A DNA stretch of 64,000 nucleotides, from positions 24,538,175 through 24,602,174 of the forward strand of contig QVOM02000073.1 of assembly GCA_003586115.2 (NCBI GenBank). Direction: 5' to 3'. This document shows, one piece after another, positions 35,661 through 48,700 of the stretch (position 1 is its first letter; every line of letters begins with the position of its first letter). Source of the stretch: Salvator merianae. Taxonomy: Eukaryota > Chordata > Lepidosauria > Squamata > Teiidae. The position numbers were made by a program, and so were the translations under genes. Below the pieces are notes generated by a model that did not search any database, was not told where the DNA came from, and saw nothing but the letters and a program-made list of their open reading frames with translations.

Positions 35661-37910
35661 TTGTAAACGCTATGCAAACTGGGGAGGGGGGTCCTTCAAC
35701 CTATAACCATAGGTAAGAACATCAAAGACCCAAGGGTCAGGTGAGAATTCAAACCAACTTGACTGGAGGACCTCAGCCCCCTCCCTCCCTTGCTCCAAAG
35801 GGGGGAAGGATTAGTCCCACTTACGAGGGTGAAATTGAGGTTTGCCCCTTGTACAGTGTGATCTGCTTTGAAAGCGGGGCTTGTTCCAGGAAGACCTGGG
35901 GTAAGATTCAGATGGCCTACGAAAGGAGCTATGGCTGCTTGGGAAGAAGGGCTTGGGTGAGCTAAAGCCTCTGCTTTTGGAATTTGAAGGTTGGTAGTTG
36001 GCATAGCCTTTTTCTTTCCTTTGTCTCCTCAAGCATATCATTTAAGGCTTCCTCCCTGAACAGCATGTTGCCCCAAAAGGGAATGTTCACCACATGGTCC
36101 CTAGCACTGGCGTCCACCTGCCAAAACCTTAGGCAGATGACTCTGCATGCGGCCACAACATAAGCTATAGCCCAGGGGCTGCATCTGCTTGGAGGGCCAG
36201 TACTTTTCTAGAGGAAGACAGGGTCTGATCTTCCCACAGGGTATCACCCCACTTAAAGGCCACCCTAACACAGAGGGACAATTGGGCCGAAACATGGACC
36301 ACTAAGGAATCCACCTCAAAAATCTTTCCTTACGCATAGTCGCCATATGGCAATCCCCGGCCTCTTGCAGTAGGCAGTCTCCACCTTCAGCAAACGGAGA
36401 CAGAACTGTGGTTATCAGGGCATCCACTAGGGGCATGGTCCACAGGGGAGCCTCCCCCATATCGGAGCCAAAAAGTGTCTTGATCATAGAGGGCAAATGT
36501 GTCAGGCTGGGAGGGTATATCTATTCCCTCAATAACAGCTTCTTAAAAAACCTGGGCAAGGGAGATGACAGATGTCATGTCAGTGGAGCTAACAGAGGGT
36601 TGCCATTTCAGATGCAAAGTCATCTGGAAGCTGTTCTGTAGGCTGGGGATTGCGAGTGGCCAGCATTTGGGTCAGAAGGCGGGGGAAGTCCTTAAGTGGA
36701 AAAGGCAGGACAAGGAGGACTGGCATTTGTTGTTGTCATCACCTTCCAACAACCAGGCATGTGACTGAGATGTGGGAGGTTGGGAATCCCTATCCATAGG
36801 ACCGGAATTTGAGAGTTCAAAGACAAAACTATCATATTCCCCTTCAGAAACTGTGGGGTGAGACTAAATGATCACCAAAATCCTGGTTTTGGTGTTTGGA
36901 GGACAGAGCCTTCTCCAGGCTGCAGGAACCCAGCCTGCCACCAGAGGGTGCCGAGGTTGGCTGAAATTATGGCTGTTTGTGAGCAGCCTTGAGACACAGA
37001 CTGAGAAAGACTCCTCCTTCGGGTGGGGCGGTATCCCCGTGGGTAAGCATGAATAGGGCTGCCAGCTCGCTCTTAATCTTTGCGGGAGGCAGGTCAGGTG
37101 CTCGGAGGCATGGAGGAGGCTGGGCATTCCCCCTAGGCCTCTCTCTCCACGCCAGCCCAATGGGTCCGTCTTTGAGGCGATGGTAAGCTCTCGAGGCACT
37201 TGCTTTACTTTAGTGTTTAGCCTCCTGCTGAGCAGGTGGGGGGAGGCGGAGGAGGCGCGGATTCTCCGCCTGACGGGAGGGTCCGGTTAGAATAGCAGTC
37301 TCTTCCCCTCGAAGCAAACTCAGCCACAAATATTTCCATCCCCATATCGCCTGCTGCAGTTGATGCAGGGGGCGAATAGGAGCCCTGAGGCTGAGCCTCC
37401 GGGGCTGGTGCACTTTCTCAGTGCGGCTGACCTGTCAAGGAGAGGATCAGGCACTTCCCAGTTGGACACAACAAGGTGTATAGGAGTCGAGCGCAAACAC
37501 CCCTGCCACAGCGTGCCTTATTTCAGTTGGAAGCGTAGCACCGTTAGGCTGCCTTCTTGGGGCTGGGGCTCAGCCTCCATAACCAGGTGCGCGCCTCACG
37601 GAAACAAGCTAGCCATGGATGGAGGGGCTGACTGGTCAAGCCCTGGGAGGCAGGCCTGGGGGGGGGGGATTCCCCAACGGTCCCTCAGGGCAGGAGAAGC
37701 CGTCTCCAACCAGATATAATAAATAAGCCAGGTCGCAGTGAAGCTCTCACCAAACACTGAGCCAGGAGCTGAAATCTCCTCTGTTGTGGGTTCCCTGGAC
37801 ACTACGCCGCTACCGGCTCAGAAGGAAGGCAGGGGCGGGTCCTCCTCCTCAAAGCCACAGTCTTCAATTCCCAGCAAAGATGAAAGGTTGCAAAGGATAT
37901 CTTCTGAGCT
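35661..37910 (-). pseudogene. DIRS gag-like region remnant
   Basis: GC-richer stretch between the reverse transcriptase and the right repeat. Minus segments include SSHSSFRRPSESYPRSSWNK (a Ser/Arg-rich tail before pol) and, at 36496-36302, an APLWTMPLVDALITTVLSP stretch followed by a TMRKERFLRW segment. Position and composition suit a DIRS gag. Not open over any long distance. Confidence 0.55.
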
Positions 37911-38099
37911 CTCTTGCAGAAAGCGACAGGAGGAGGACTGGGGGTTTGGTTTGGCGCCAAGGGCTTCTTTTTCTAAGCTTTGAGCTTGGTATCAAAACCC
38001 TTTGTGCCTTTCTTCCCGGTTCCGTCTTCAGAAACCGAAGGCACGCAGCGACACTACGAGAGTGACGAGTCACACATGACTACTACACTTGATAATATC

Positions 38100-38351
38100 C
38101 CGCCTCCTTGAAGGAAATCTGCCACGGTGATTGGCTGAGATTTCTTTTTTCCTAAAAATGGATGTGTTGCGTCACCACACCAAAACAGTTGTTCGTAGAA
38201 GCCCTTCAGAAACATTCCTTGAGTGCGTTCAGAGGGCAGGCTTTTCATTGGTCTTGTAGAGGGAACAGGAAGTGACGTTACACAGCTGGTACAGACGTGT
38301 AACAACGTAGTACCCGGAAGCACTTGAAGTCAGAGTTGCGCTAGTGACAGG
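38100..38351 (+). promoter_or_regulatory. TTC1: TTC1 promoter and probable untranslated exon 1
   Basis: A TATA-less stretch with two inverted CCAAT boxes (ATTGG at about 38130 and 38249), ETS-type sites (CAGGAAGTGACGT near 38265 and CCGGAAG near 38313) and CRE-like TGACGT. This is the usual build of a housekeeping promoter. A possible exon 1 ends at 38351 before GTATGA, about 1 kb upstream of the exon 2 acceptor. The exact start and donor are inferred. Confidence 0.6.
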
Positions 38352-39367
38352 GTATGATAATGATGATCCTGCAGGACTTTGTGGAAGCGAGAGTGATAGG
38401 GTTGTAAACTGAAGGGCCTGGGGACGGGTGGAAGTTTGTGGGGTGGAGAAGATGTCAAAGAGCTCCTGGATTATGCTTGCTAGCAAATAGGTTGATTATT
38501 GAGAACTGCTGCGAAGGAAAGCACGGAAGAATGCGCTGGTTATTTTCCCTTTTATAAATATGGTTAAGAGGAAAGCATCGAAGGAAGTTCCTGACTTGGA
38601 AATAGGGGGTTAGGGTGCATTTTAGTAGCTGTGGGAAGAGAAACTTGCAAAGTGCTGGATGCTATGATCCGTGCTTTTTTTGTGGTGTGAGAAATCATGG
38701 CGTGGATTCCTAGCAGTGCTAGCGACGGTGCTTTTTAAATCTGGCTTAGTTGTCCAGGCAGAGAATTGTTTTTCAGTTTAGAAGAAAAATGTTGTAGGTT
38801 TCAGTTTAAAGATATCTACTTGGTGTTGGAAAAGAGGGCACACTTAATTCGTAAGCAAAGATGTTTAGAGGTTCATTAAGTAAATATGAGATTGTGCTGC
38901 ATCAGGTGCTTCTTCCCAGCCTTGTGTTGTAAATGTTTTAAGTTTAATACTTAGTTTAAAAGAGAGTTGAAGGGTTGGGGAGAGAAAATTGCAGCTGCAG
39001 GGCTGGGAGGAAACCTTGCTTGTGGAAGGGGAGCTATTATGAGATGAAAGTAGTGAACTCATTGTTAAATCAGCTTTATAATTTAACATCTTCATAGGTT
39101 CAGAGACTATAAAGTTTGTGGCCAATAACCATCCTATTATGTTAACCACTAAAGGCACTGGATTAGTATTGAAAGCCAATTTCCTTTTCATAGCGTGGTA
39201 GAAGTTTATATAAAACTTAATTTTGTTATTTAGTGTGCTTTCTTGAGTACTGTTATGAGAATGAAGTATTCCCTAAGATATAACTAAGAGGTGTTCCTTA
39301 ATATGACGCTAATTTAATAGATTCTGACACTGAATACCATAAACACAGTTTTTCTTCTGTGTTTCAG

Positions 39368-39708
39368 GTAGAATTTACTTCAAAAGGCTTGACATGGAGT
39401 CTGACAATGCTGTTTCCCCTGAAAAATTAGTCGAGGGTTTGAACCTCTCAGAGAAGCAAAGCACTCCTTCACAGTGTGACTGCAGTGATGCACATATCCA
39501 CAAAACTACCAAAGAAGGACCAAGTCAGTTGCCTGCCTCTGGATCCAGGGAAGATGATGATCTCTTCCATGACTGTAAGGACTCATTTGATTCAGGATTG
39601 ATAGAAGAGAACCACAACAGTGACATGGATTCTTCAGAAATTCAGACGGAACCAGATGAAAAAGACTTGCTAGAACTGGAGAAAAATATGTCAGAGGAAG
39701 AAAAACAG
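39368..39708 (+). CDS. TTC1: TTC1 exon 2 (first coding exon)
   Basis: Acceptor TTCTGTGTTTCAG ends at 39367. The ATG at 39394 opens 105 codons of acidic, Ser/Glu/Asp-rich N-terminal region ending [11 protein letters not shown], which matches the conserved [10 protein letters not shown] junction of TTC1. Donor GTGGGC follows 39708. An open frame runs on into the intron, but the donor and homology fix the exon end. Confidence 0.95.
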
Positions 39709-42700
39709 GTGGGCATTACTCAAACTGAATTCTTTAAAAAAAATGTTTATTAACACTCTGATCCAGCCCATATGTACTTGGAAATAAGTCCTATTGATTT
39801 TAATGGAGAATATTTCCAAGTGATTATATTAAGAATTCTAACCCAACTAATATCTAGTCTATAAAAAAAAACACAGGTCTGTCCTTCCCACATTTTCTTG
39901 CAAGTATGTTTGGCTGGGTTAAATGACATAACATTTTTTGCATTTTTACTAGGAATGAAATACCATTACGCATGCCATTTATTGCCAGATTAATATACAC
40001 AGATGTTTAAACTGCACTCCTATCAGGAATCTGGTTGTTTCTGAAAATTCTGTTTTGCTGATAAGACTCAGCATGTTGAATTACATTCCTGTGATTTCTT
40101 CTTCCGTGTCTTTTTATATGTCTATAATAATAAAAAAATCTACAGATAAATTTCTTATTTTATTGTGTAGGGAATGACATTATTTGCTCACTGAAATGTC
40201 TGTTTTAATCACTGTTATTTTCTTACACTGCTACTTTGTTTTTTTTCCTGCTTCTCTTTTAATTGCTGTGTTTCAATTGTCATTCTTTGCTTTACTGAAA
40301 TGAAAAAGGGTAACTGTATACAGTCAAATTTTGTATGGTTTGACTTATATAAATTGCTTGACTGCAAAGTAAATGGATTAATATGTTGGAGAGCAAATAT
40401 ATGCAGAAGATTGTTCTTGCAGGAAGATGATTCCTAGTAATAAGTGCTTAGGCAATTGCTGCAAGAGGTATGCAATGTTTTTTGCTTAGATCGTGACTGT
40501 CTAGGCTAGGGGGAGGGTTGCCTTTACAAAGATCATTTATCCTCTGTCAACAATCTTCCTCTAATATGAAAATTAATATATAAAGCATTTTGTTAGATTC
40601 CCCAGTCAATAAAAACAGCTGTGTTTGGTCAGTCAGCTTTAACGTTCGTTCATTCATTCAATTTATTTGTATACTGGCTTTCCAAAATAAGATGCCCAAG
40701 AAAGTTTACAACAAAAATGAGAAAATATAGTATAGCAATACAAAATAATTACACTGTTACTTAAATAATAATAAACAGTACATTATTAATTGAAACAAAA
40801 AATACCAAATTAATTACAGAGAAAGATATTTTAATAGATATGGTATTGCTAGGCCCAAAGCAGCTTCTCTCTTATAGCCCAGGTCCTGGAAGCATGATTC
40901 AGAGTCTCAGAGCAGGGATTTACTGGGAGAATGCTGAGTCAGGCTTGGCCTTGTTCCTCTCTGGGAGTGTCGATCAGAATTTCTGTACTGAGTACTCTGT
41001 AGGCCAACCAAGCAATGGTGGTGGTAACAGCAGGCACAGTCTATGGGCCTCTAGTGCCAGAGTTCACTTCTGCATGCAGATGGTGAGCTGAGGCTGAAAT
41101 GTTTTTGAAGAGATTTAAAGATGCATTGCTGGTTAGTCACTGTACAGTTAAATAGCTGTTTCTTTCTCTCTCTTCTTGTTCAAGAAAGAGATGTACAGCA
41201 GTGACTTGGCAAACAGGGACCACATTTTACAGTTAAAAATTAAATGAAACTTTTCACCAGGGAAAGTCACGCATGCTGAACTCTTGTAAAAAAAAAAAGG
41301 GGTTCTGAATAAAGAAATGGGTGTTTGTTGCTTTGCACAAGTGCCTTCTTAATAATTGCATATTAAGCTAGAACTTTCCCAGAATGCTTACACAAGACTA
41401 CTGGAGTTTTTATGTGTTCTTTTCCTTTAATTGGGGTTAATGACAGAAAAAATATAGACAAAATATACTTCTCTGTTTTTCAAGCCTTCCTGAATTTTAG
41501 CTTTTTGGTTCTTTTAAGAAAAAAATTCACACTGTTTGCTGTTACAGTCATTCCACATATAGCATAGTTCTGTACACCATGGCTTTTCTTTTACAAGATT
41601 GGTAAAATGCTGACTTTCCTTCTTTAATGCAATCCTGGAAACTTTGATCATGTAGCTTAACCTCTAGGGTGCCATTGACTTCCACAAGTAGACAGATTCT
41701 CCTCTTTACAAGATAGGTGATGCACTGCTAGAATGGTAGTCTGGGTTTTCTTTTGCAGTACTATTGATTATATTGACTGACTGGGGCCCTTTCTGCATTG
41801 GGCCTTATTCTGGGATATATCCTAAAATAGGGGCCTGCTGTCCATATGGCAGGACCTGCCATAGGCTGCATTAGCATGCAGTCAGCAAGCCCATATTCTA
41901 GGATATATTCCAGAATAAGGTCCAGTGCAGAAAGGACCTGGATCTCATCTCTGTTGTGCTATTACTTTATGTACATAGTAACTCCTAATTTTTGAATAGG
42001 TAGCAATTACTTTTATGACATGGTTTTGCACTACGCAATCGTCTGTGGGAACTAGATTGAGGGGAAAGAGTTTTTTTTTAGATGTTTTTAGAACTTACAG
42101 TATTATAATCATAAATTAAAAACATACAATGAAGAATATTAACCTTTACAGTGGCTTTATATCATGGACTGCATATAACATTAACAATGCAATACAGCAC
42201 CCCTTAAATTTTAATTAATCTATCACATTGCATAGCAGAGCTGTAAAGTTTGTTAATTCAGATTTCCAACAGCAGTAAATTCTACAGATCACGGTAAAGA
42301 AACACCAAGTTTTGGTTTGTAAATGTTAATATATATTAAATCTGTCCTGTTACATAGGTGTGAAAGTCTTCTTCTGTTTAATATAGTTTATTGCATAGTT
42401 TTGTTTCCTAGCTACTCTAAAATGCTGATTATCCCTTGATTTTTAATCCCACAGTCACATCAATGTATTTGTCCTTGATGGCCCCACAGGGACAAAATCT
42501 GCAAATCTCAGCTGATTGCCTTCAGTGGTTTGGTCTTCAGGAAAAAGTGCTTGGGATACAGACTTATCCCATTCATGTGAACTATGGCACAGAATTACCC
42601 TATTCCATCCTTACATTTGGTGGAAGCCTGTCAGAGCCATACCTCAAAAGGTCTACAACTGGGATATGCTTATTTTGTGGAATTCTTTGAAATACAGCAG

Positions 42701-45700
42701 TAAATCACTCTTTAATTCAACCTGAAAGAGAATCTTGTTCATAGCCATGTCAAAGATTTCAAAAAACTCTGAAGATATAGCATGTGCTCTGTGATGTGCA
42801 CACTGCTGCTTACATACTGCTTGTCCTTAAATGGTGGCCAAGTACTTAATTAGGTTCATTGGCAATACAAAGTGTGTGAAATGAGTAAAACAATTTACTT
42901 CCTTCCAGACAGGATGGCTCCAGAAAAACTTAAAATGATCAAGTTGCTGAAGGGTTGGCCTTTTGAAGCCTTTCAGGTTAATACTTTTTGAGCAGTTTTA
43001 ACTGCTTCCTGGAACTTCAGTCCTTTCTTAGAAAATAAACAGCTGTCCTCTAAAATAATGGGTTAAAAATTCACCAAACCTTAATAATGTGTTTTTGGTT
43101 AGGGGCAGAGTATAATAATATAATTTAAAACATTGGGGGAAAAAAGGGTTATAAATGCACTCAAAACAAAGACAGCAGAATAGATTTTCTTTGGAATACA
43201 AAACCATTCCCAGGAATCTCTAGGTGGCCTCCACACTTTGGAATGATCTCCCTTTAGGGATGGTGACAATTGTATCTTTAAAGAGTCTATTGAAAACGTT
43301 ATCTGTTCACCCAGTTGTTTCTGCTGCAAATGTCTTTTTCCTGACCCCACCCAGTTTTTATTACTGTTTTAATATTTTGCTGCTTTACTTTATTTACCCT
43401 TGTTTTTAAGTCATTATAAGCTGCTTTGGGATTTTATTTAAAGAAAGAAACAGTATAGAAATATTTTAAATTAACAATAAATGTATAATCCTGTACGTCA
43501 GTTTTCAAGAACTGTGATGAGGGTTAATGTTCAAAAACATGGAATAATATTTCCCACCATCTTCTAGACATAGTGTTCAAAAGGTAAAGCAAACTTAATT
43601 GAAATGTGGCTTATAGATAAAAGCTCTCTGTATCCTGTTAGCAAACCCAGTTTGTATGTGTATGTGATTTTGGGCAAATAGTTATAAGAAACGTGTTAAA
43701 ATGAATGCTGGGTTTGTCTGCTTGTCTGTTCATATTAAATGTAGGACTGTTTCCTTGCATGGCTTTGAGACAATTAAATGATCTCTTATGATGTCACAGG
43801 GGTTGAACTGGGAAGCAGAGCTGGATGAGGAGCTAGGGAGCTTGGCTGCCATGGATGTGAGAATAAAGGGGCTACAGAGGGGTTAGAATATGAGGGAAGG
43901 CAGGTAGATTTTAAAAAATCAGAATAATGCAAGCCAGAGAAGAATGAATAGAGCCACGAGGAAGCAAGAAGCCAAAATAATAAATTGGTGGAAAGGTTAG
44001 GGTTGAGGAATGTTAGGCTTCAAAAATTGGTGGTTGGACCTCATCTTGTCTGCAGACCCCTTTTCCCAAGGTGTTGAATGTGTTTTTGAGCTGGTCACAG
44101 GATAAGTTTATGACACATAATATTAAAGTGGCCCTTGAGGCAGAAATGTCTATGGTGATGGTAGAGAGAAGCATTAGATGTTCCTTTCTTTACTGAAAGA
44201 ACAAAATAGGAGAGACTTGTGTAAATATCAGGGGACTTGATGACTTACTAATATTTTTTTCTGTACCTTATTGTCATTGATCTCACTGTGTCCTCCCACC
44301 CCCAGCTGGATGAATAGACTCTGTCTTGTTGGAGCTCCAAGCCCAAGTAAAATGGCTATTCCATCTATAAATTGAAAACTGTTCTGTCTCACAGAATTGC
44401 TCCTAGAAAAAGCAAGATAACAGTAACATAATAAAAATGTAAAGAATGTGGCATATTTCTGTTTTATATCCATAAAGAAGAACCCTCTCCCATATTGAAG
44501 AAGAATTTGCTTAAAGTTATTAAATAGGAAATAGTCAAAACTGCAGAACTATTAATGTTTGTAGGTGGGATGGCTTTTCAAAAAAATGGCAAGCTGTTGC
44601 CAGAGTTCATTTGATACCTTACAGTAATTGCTCTTCATGTATTACCAAACTATTGCTGTATTGCCAGCATATTTCAGAAGAGATTGTATGACAAATGGTG
44701 TTTTCTGTATTGCAGAAGAGGAAAAAGGAGAGCATAAAATTAAAAGAAGAAGGAAATGAGCAATTTAAGAAAGGAGGTGGGTGAATTACCCCTATAAGGT
44801 ACTCAAACAGTGGTCTGTGGTGACAAATGAGCAAAAACCATCACCTAAGTACAAATCATGCACAATTCATTGAATATTATGCCTTTGTTGGAATTATCTG
44901 GTGTTTGTCTTGGCCAGACATTTTGAAAAGTTTCGTTATTAAACCTTAGCATTGTATTTCTGAAAGTTAAGAATCCAGAGCTGGACTCTAATTTGAACTT
45001 AATTTGAAGTAAATATTGTTGAACTTAATTAAGCTGGTCTTTGAGTAGGTTATTAAAAAGAGTCTTGTGACAGCTGTAAGATGAAAAAGTTTTGTTGAGA
45101 ATAATATGATAATCTTCATGAGATTCTTGCTCTGTAGACTGGCGTGGCCATCCTGTGGGAATTTGTCTTTGACTGGGGCAATACAGAATGCTCTGAAACT
45201 TTCAGGAGAATAAGATTTCTTTACTTGTAGTCAGCCTTCAAGGAATTTGAGGAAATCTTAAGATTAGTATGTCTTTGTATGACCTTCTACAGTTCTGGAT
45301 CTCTCTCACAGGAGATTCCCTGAAGCAATGACCGCTTACCTTCTCCAAATAACCAGAATTGCATATGCCCAATCCAGTTTATTGATAGAATGAACTCAGA
45401 AATACATTCGTTGCAGAGTGACATTAAGAAGCAGCCTTTTTATAGTCCGTATTTCCTGTGTGAACTGTAATCTGTTACACGTAACACTATTCTTGGAACT
45501 CTGATTCCCACAGCTAGCCCCCCTCCCATCAGCTGACAGGCATGTTTGCATTAACAGAATCATATCCATGCCTCTGACCTTGGTAACAAGTGCCTGGTGC
45601 TGGAGTCTTCTGAATTTCTACAGTGGTGGGGGCACAAATGGAGTCTCTTTGCCTTTTTTGGTTACATTCCTTTCTTTGCCACAGCTGTTTCTTCTTTCTG

Positions 45701-48700
45701 TGCTCTAATCAGCCTTAAGATTGCTGGTTCCAAAACACCTCTCTTTTTCCCCTTTCCCCCCCTGTATTGTCTCAATATAATCACGGACTTAATCTGCGTA
45801 GTATTTATTTTTTTAAGTTTAGAAACACAACACTTTTTTTTAACAAAAGATTATGAACTTCTGTCTGTCTTGGAGTGATGGCGGAGAGAACCAGTTTGGT
45901 TGGGTGATGAAGCACCAGTTGACCCCTTTGAATTCTGTTTGTGGTGACCCAGTGTACCATTCCAGTGCCCCCTTGCCTCAGCATTTCTAGTTCACTGGCT
46001 GTCTTGACACTTTCTGCTTGTGAGTTGGCTGTTGAAAGCAATGACCAAACATTCTCAAGCAAGAAATGGATATATCCTATGTTGCTCATATAAGCTTTAT
46101 GTTTAAAGAAACCTTCATATTTTTAAATCTTTATGTATTATTTGAAATTAAACACTGCCATTCATGCTAAGGTTTCAGAGGGGGTAACAAACTGAAATAA
46201 TGAACTTAATCTTGTCCCAGATCATATTAGTAAAATGCTCTAAACTCAAGGGCTGGTCTCTGTTTTGATGTCGTGTTAGATATATTTAAACTCTGTCTTG
46301 AATTCTCCCTGGTTGTTATAGAATTGATCTCTAGTAGCAATTTTTGATTTGGACAGGAAATAATACTGAGAATACTTTCTTTTATGGAATCTTCTGTTCC
46401 ATAATAACATTTCATTTAAATTCCAGAATATAAAGAAGCTGAAGATTCTTATGCAAAAGCCCTGAGGATTTGCCCTGCATGTTGTAGCACAGATAGAGCT
46501 GTTTTGTATTCTAACAGAGCTGCTGCAAGAATGAAACAGGTACGATTGATTTCTGGGAGGCTGAAAGAATGAAAACAAGTGTGATGATTGTATTCATACT
46601 CTCTGCATTAAACATTTTACACTGGAATGCATTGTTCGAATTGTATTGTTTGAATTTTAGAACACTTTGGGAGAATGTGAGCTCCAGCCAACCTAGCTGT
46701 TCGAAAGCAAGTAATTGCAAGTAGATAAATAGGGAGCATCACATTGTGTGATGCGGAAGATAGATAGATGTACGCCTTCGGGTGAAAAAATAACCTTGTA
46801 AGCCGCTTTGAGTCAGCTTTGGCCGAGAAAAGCGGGGTATAAAAACCAAGTTCTTCTTCTTCTTCAATGGAAAAAGTAAAACCCTGGCCTTTGTTTTGGA
46901 TAACTAAACAGCCATGTTAGCAAGTTCTGTGTGGAACTTGGACCATTAGGCAATCGCATCAAGCAGCCAATCACCTGACTTTGGAACCAAAGAACTAGGT
47001 AGAAACTGGGGCAGGCAGTGGCAATTTTTTCTGCCGCCTCAGCTGCAAAGTTGAGGGCTTGGGATTGCTTGGCAGCTGTGTGGAGAAGGAATCTAGAGAG
47101 AAGAAACTGACAAACGTCGTCTTGGCCCCTTTCCAGAGCAGGAATGCGGAACAGAGAAGGGCTGGAGACCCCTGTCCAACTGAGCACACTTCCTCATGCC
47201 TCTTCTCTTGGTTACTGATAGGGAGGGACATACTGAATCCTGCTGCTTGAAGGTCCTTGAAGAAGGTGTGAAGTGCCACTGTGTGAAGGTGGTTGGGGTG
47301 TTTTAAGTATTGCTGCTCTGCACTGGCCCTTCCTTGGGGGGGGGGTGATGGCTTAGAATGCTGGTACTGGAAGGCATTTGGGGGTTGCTTGAAGACATAC
47401 ATGGGTGGCTGTGGAACACAAAGTTTAGCTTGGCTAGCAAAATCAGTACCATACAAACAACTTTAATCAGCAGGCCAATGCTATACAGTGTTGACGTTTT
47501 TACAACCATTGTTAGTTGGAATTAACTAATGCTTTGAGTATGGTACAGTTTGTTTTGGTTTTGTTTTTCCCATGTGTTGGCTCAGATTGCCTTGTTCTGA
47601 GCACTTGGTGTATTTGCATACTATGTTGTTGTTTTGTAGAGAAGAAAACAGTCAATTATACCTAAACAGCATCAAGGAAAACAAAACAAAAAGTGCAGAA
47701 GGAGGTATACATACAATAAAATATCTGACACAAGACCAATAGGTAAACTGGGAACTACGGTGCTGGTTGACCCATAGGCTGTCAGTAGGTACCAGGTATT
47801 GCCAGGCAATGATGCCCAAGTACATTATCTAATTATCATATGTGGACACCTGTGATGGCCTGGGCACAGGGCTGTGTCCAGATAGGATGTAAGAACCAGG
47901 ATTATCCCAGGATTATTGGATATTGGAGTGATATCCTGCAATAACATTATTGAGGGAAATCAACCCTTTACCTGGGTTTTACATGAAAAGCGAGAGCACT
48001 TACCTGTTTGGACAGCTGCTTGCATGATTCACTATTTTGGAAATGGCCATTCTGCACATGTGGGGCCAAATCAGACCTAAAAGGGAGGCCACGCATGCGG
48101 ACAGGGTGATGATCATGCACTTCCAGGTATTTAATACCCAGATGCGCACATTGCAACACTGCAGGAGAAAGTGTCCAGAGCACGGTTGCTCAGCTGTTTG
48201 GATAACTAGCAATTATTCCAGAAATGCTTTCTTCTGGAATATCCCTAAATAGTGGTATATTTTGGTGCTGTCTAGAGGCAGCCTTAGTTTCACAGTTTCA
48301 CTTACAGGTCTCATGTTAGCTACAGTACTTGATTGTATAATGCCTCCTTTTCTTTACTCTTTATAATGTTATATATTACATAATTTACCTTTTATTTTAC
48401 TTGTATCTTAGTGTGATACATTTTAATGGGTCTTGCATACTCTTTTATCCAGCATCCTTTTGTCTTTCTTGATGTTGCTGTTTAATAGAACAGCTTGCTC
48501 TCAAATGCTCATTGTATTCTCCTTTGCTTCAGATTTAACCAGTTCCTTCTCCTTGTGGTTTTGGGCTAAGATCTCTAGAATATGGTTTGTTACATTAAAT
48601 ATATGTTTTTCCCAAACTGGCACCCTTCAGATGTTGCTGAATTACAGGTTCCATCTTCCTTGATCATGTTGGCTGGGCCTCATGAGCAATCAACATCAAG

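Larger units (their letters stand above)
32674..38032 (-). mobile_element. DIRS-like tyrosine-recombinase retrotransposon, structurally complete, coding part decayed
   Basis: The 5.36-kb element is read on the minus strand: gag-like, reverse transcriptase, RNase H, tyrosine recombinase. The outer repeats are inverted: about 32713-32845 matches the reverse of about 37935-38031 (shared GCTCAAAGCTTA, CCCCAGTCCT and TGAAGACGGAACCGGGAAG). Next to the left repeat is an internal complementary region (32927-33019). It is complementary to both element ends: 32927-32987 mirrors 32675-32739, and 32986-33019 mirrors 37998-38031. The ends overlap at CAGA. Inverted repeats, an internal complementary region, a recombinase and no LTR are diagnostic of DIRS1-like elements. 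All reading frames carry stops or shifts. Confidence 0.88.

Noticed and set aside
33356..37413. Many plus-strand open frames across 33-37 kb
   Set aside because: They are antisense to the DIRS-like element. The homology lies on the minus strand.
46995..47456. 153-codon minus-strand open frame in TTC1 intron 4
   Set aside because: Composition is proline/serine-rich without motifs, antisense to TTC1, and it contains a G-run. No support as a gene.
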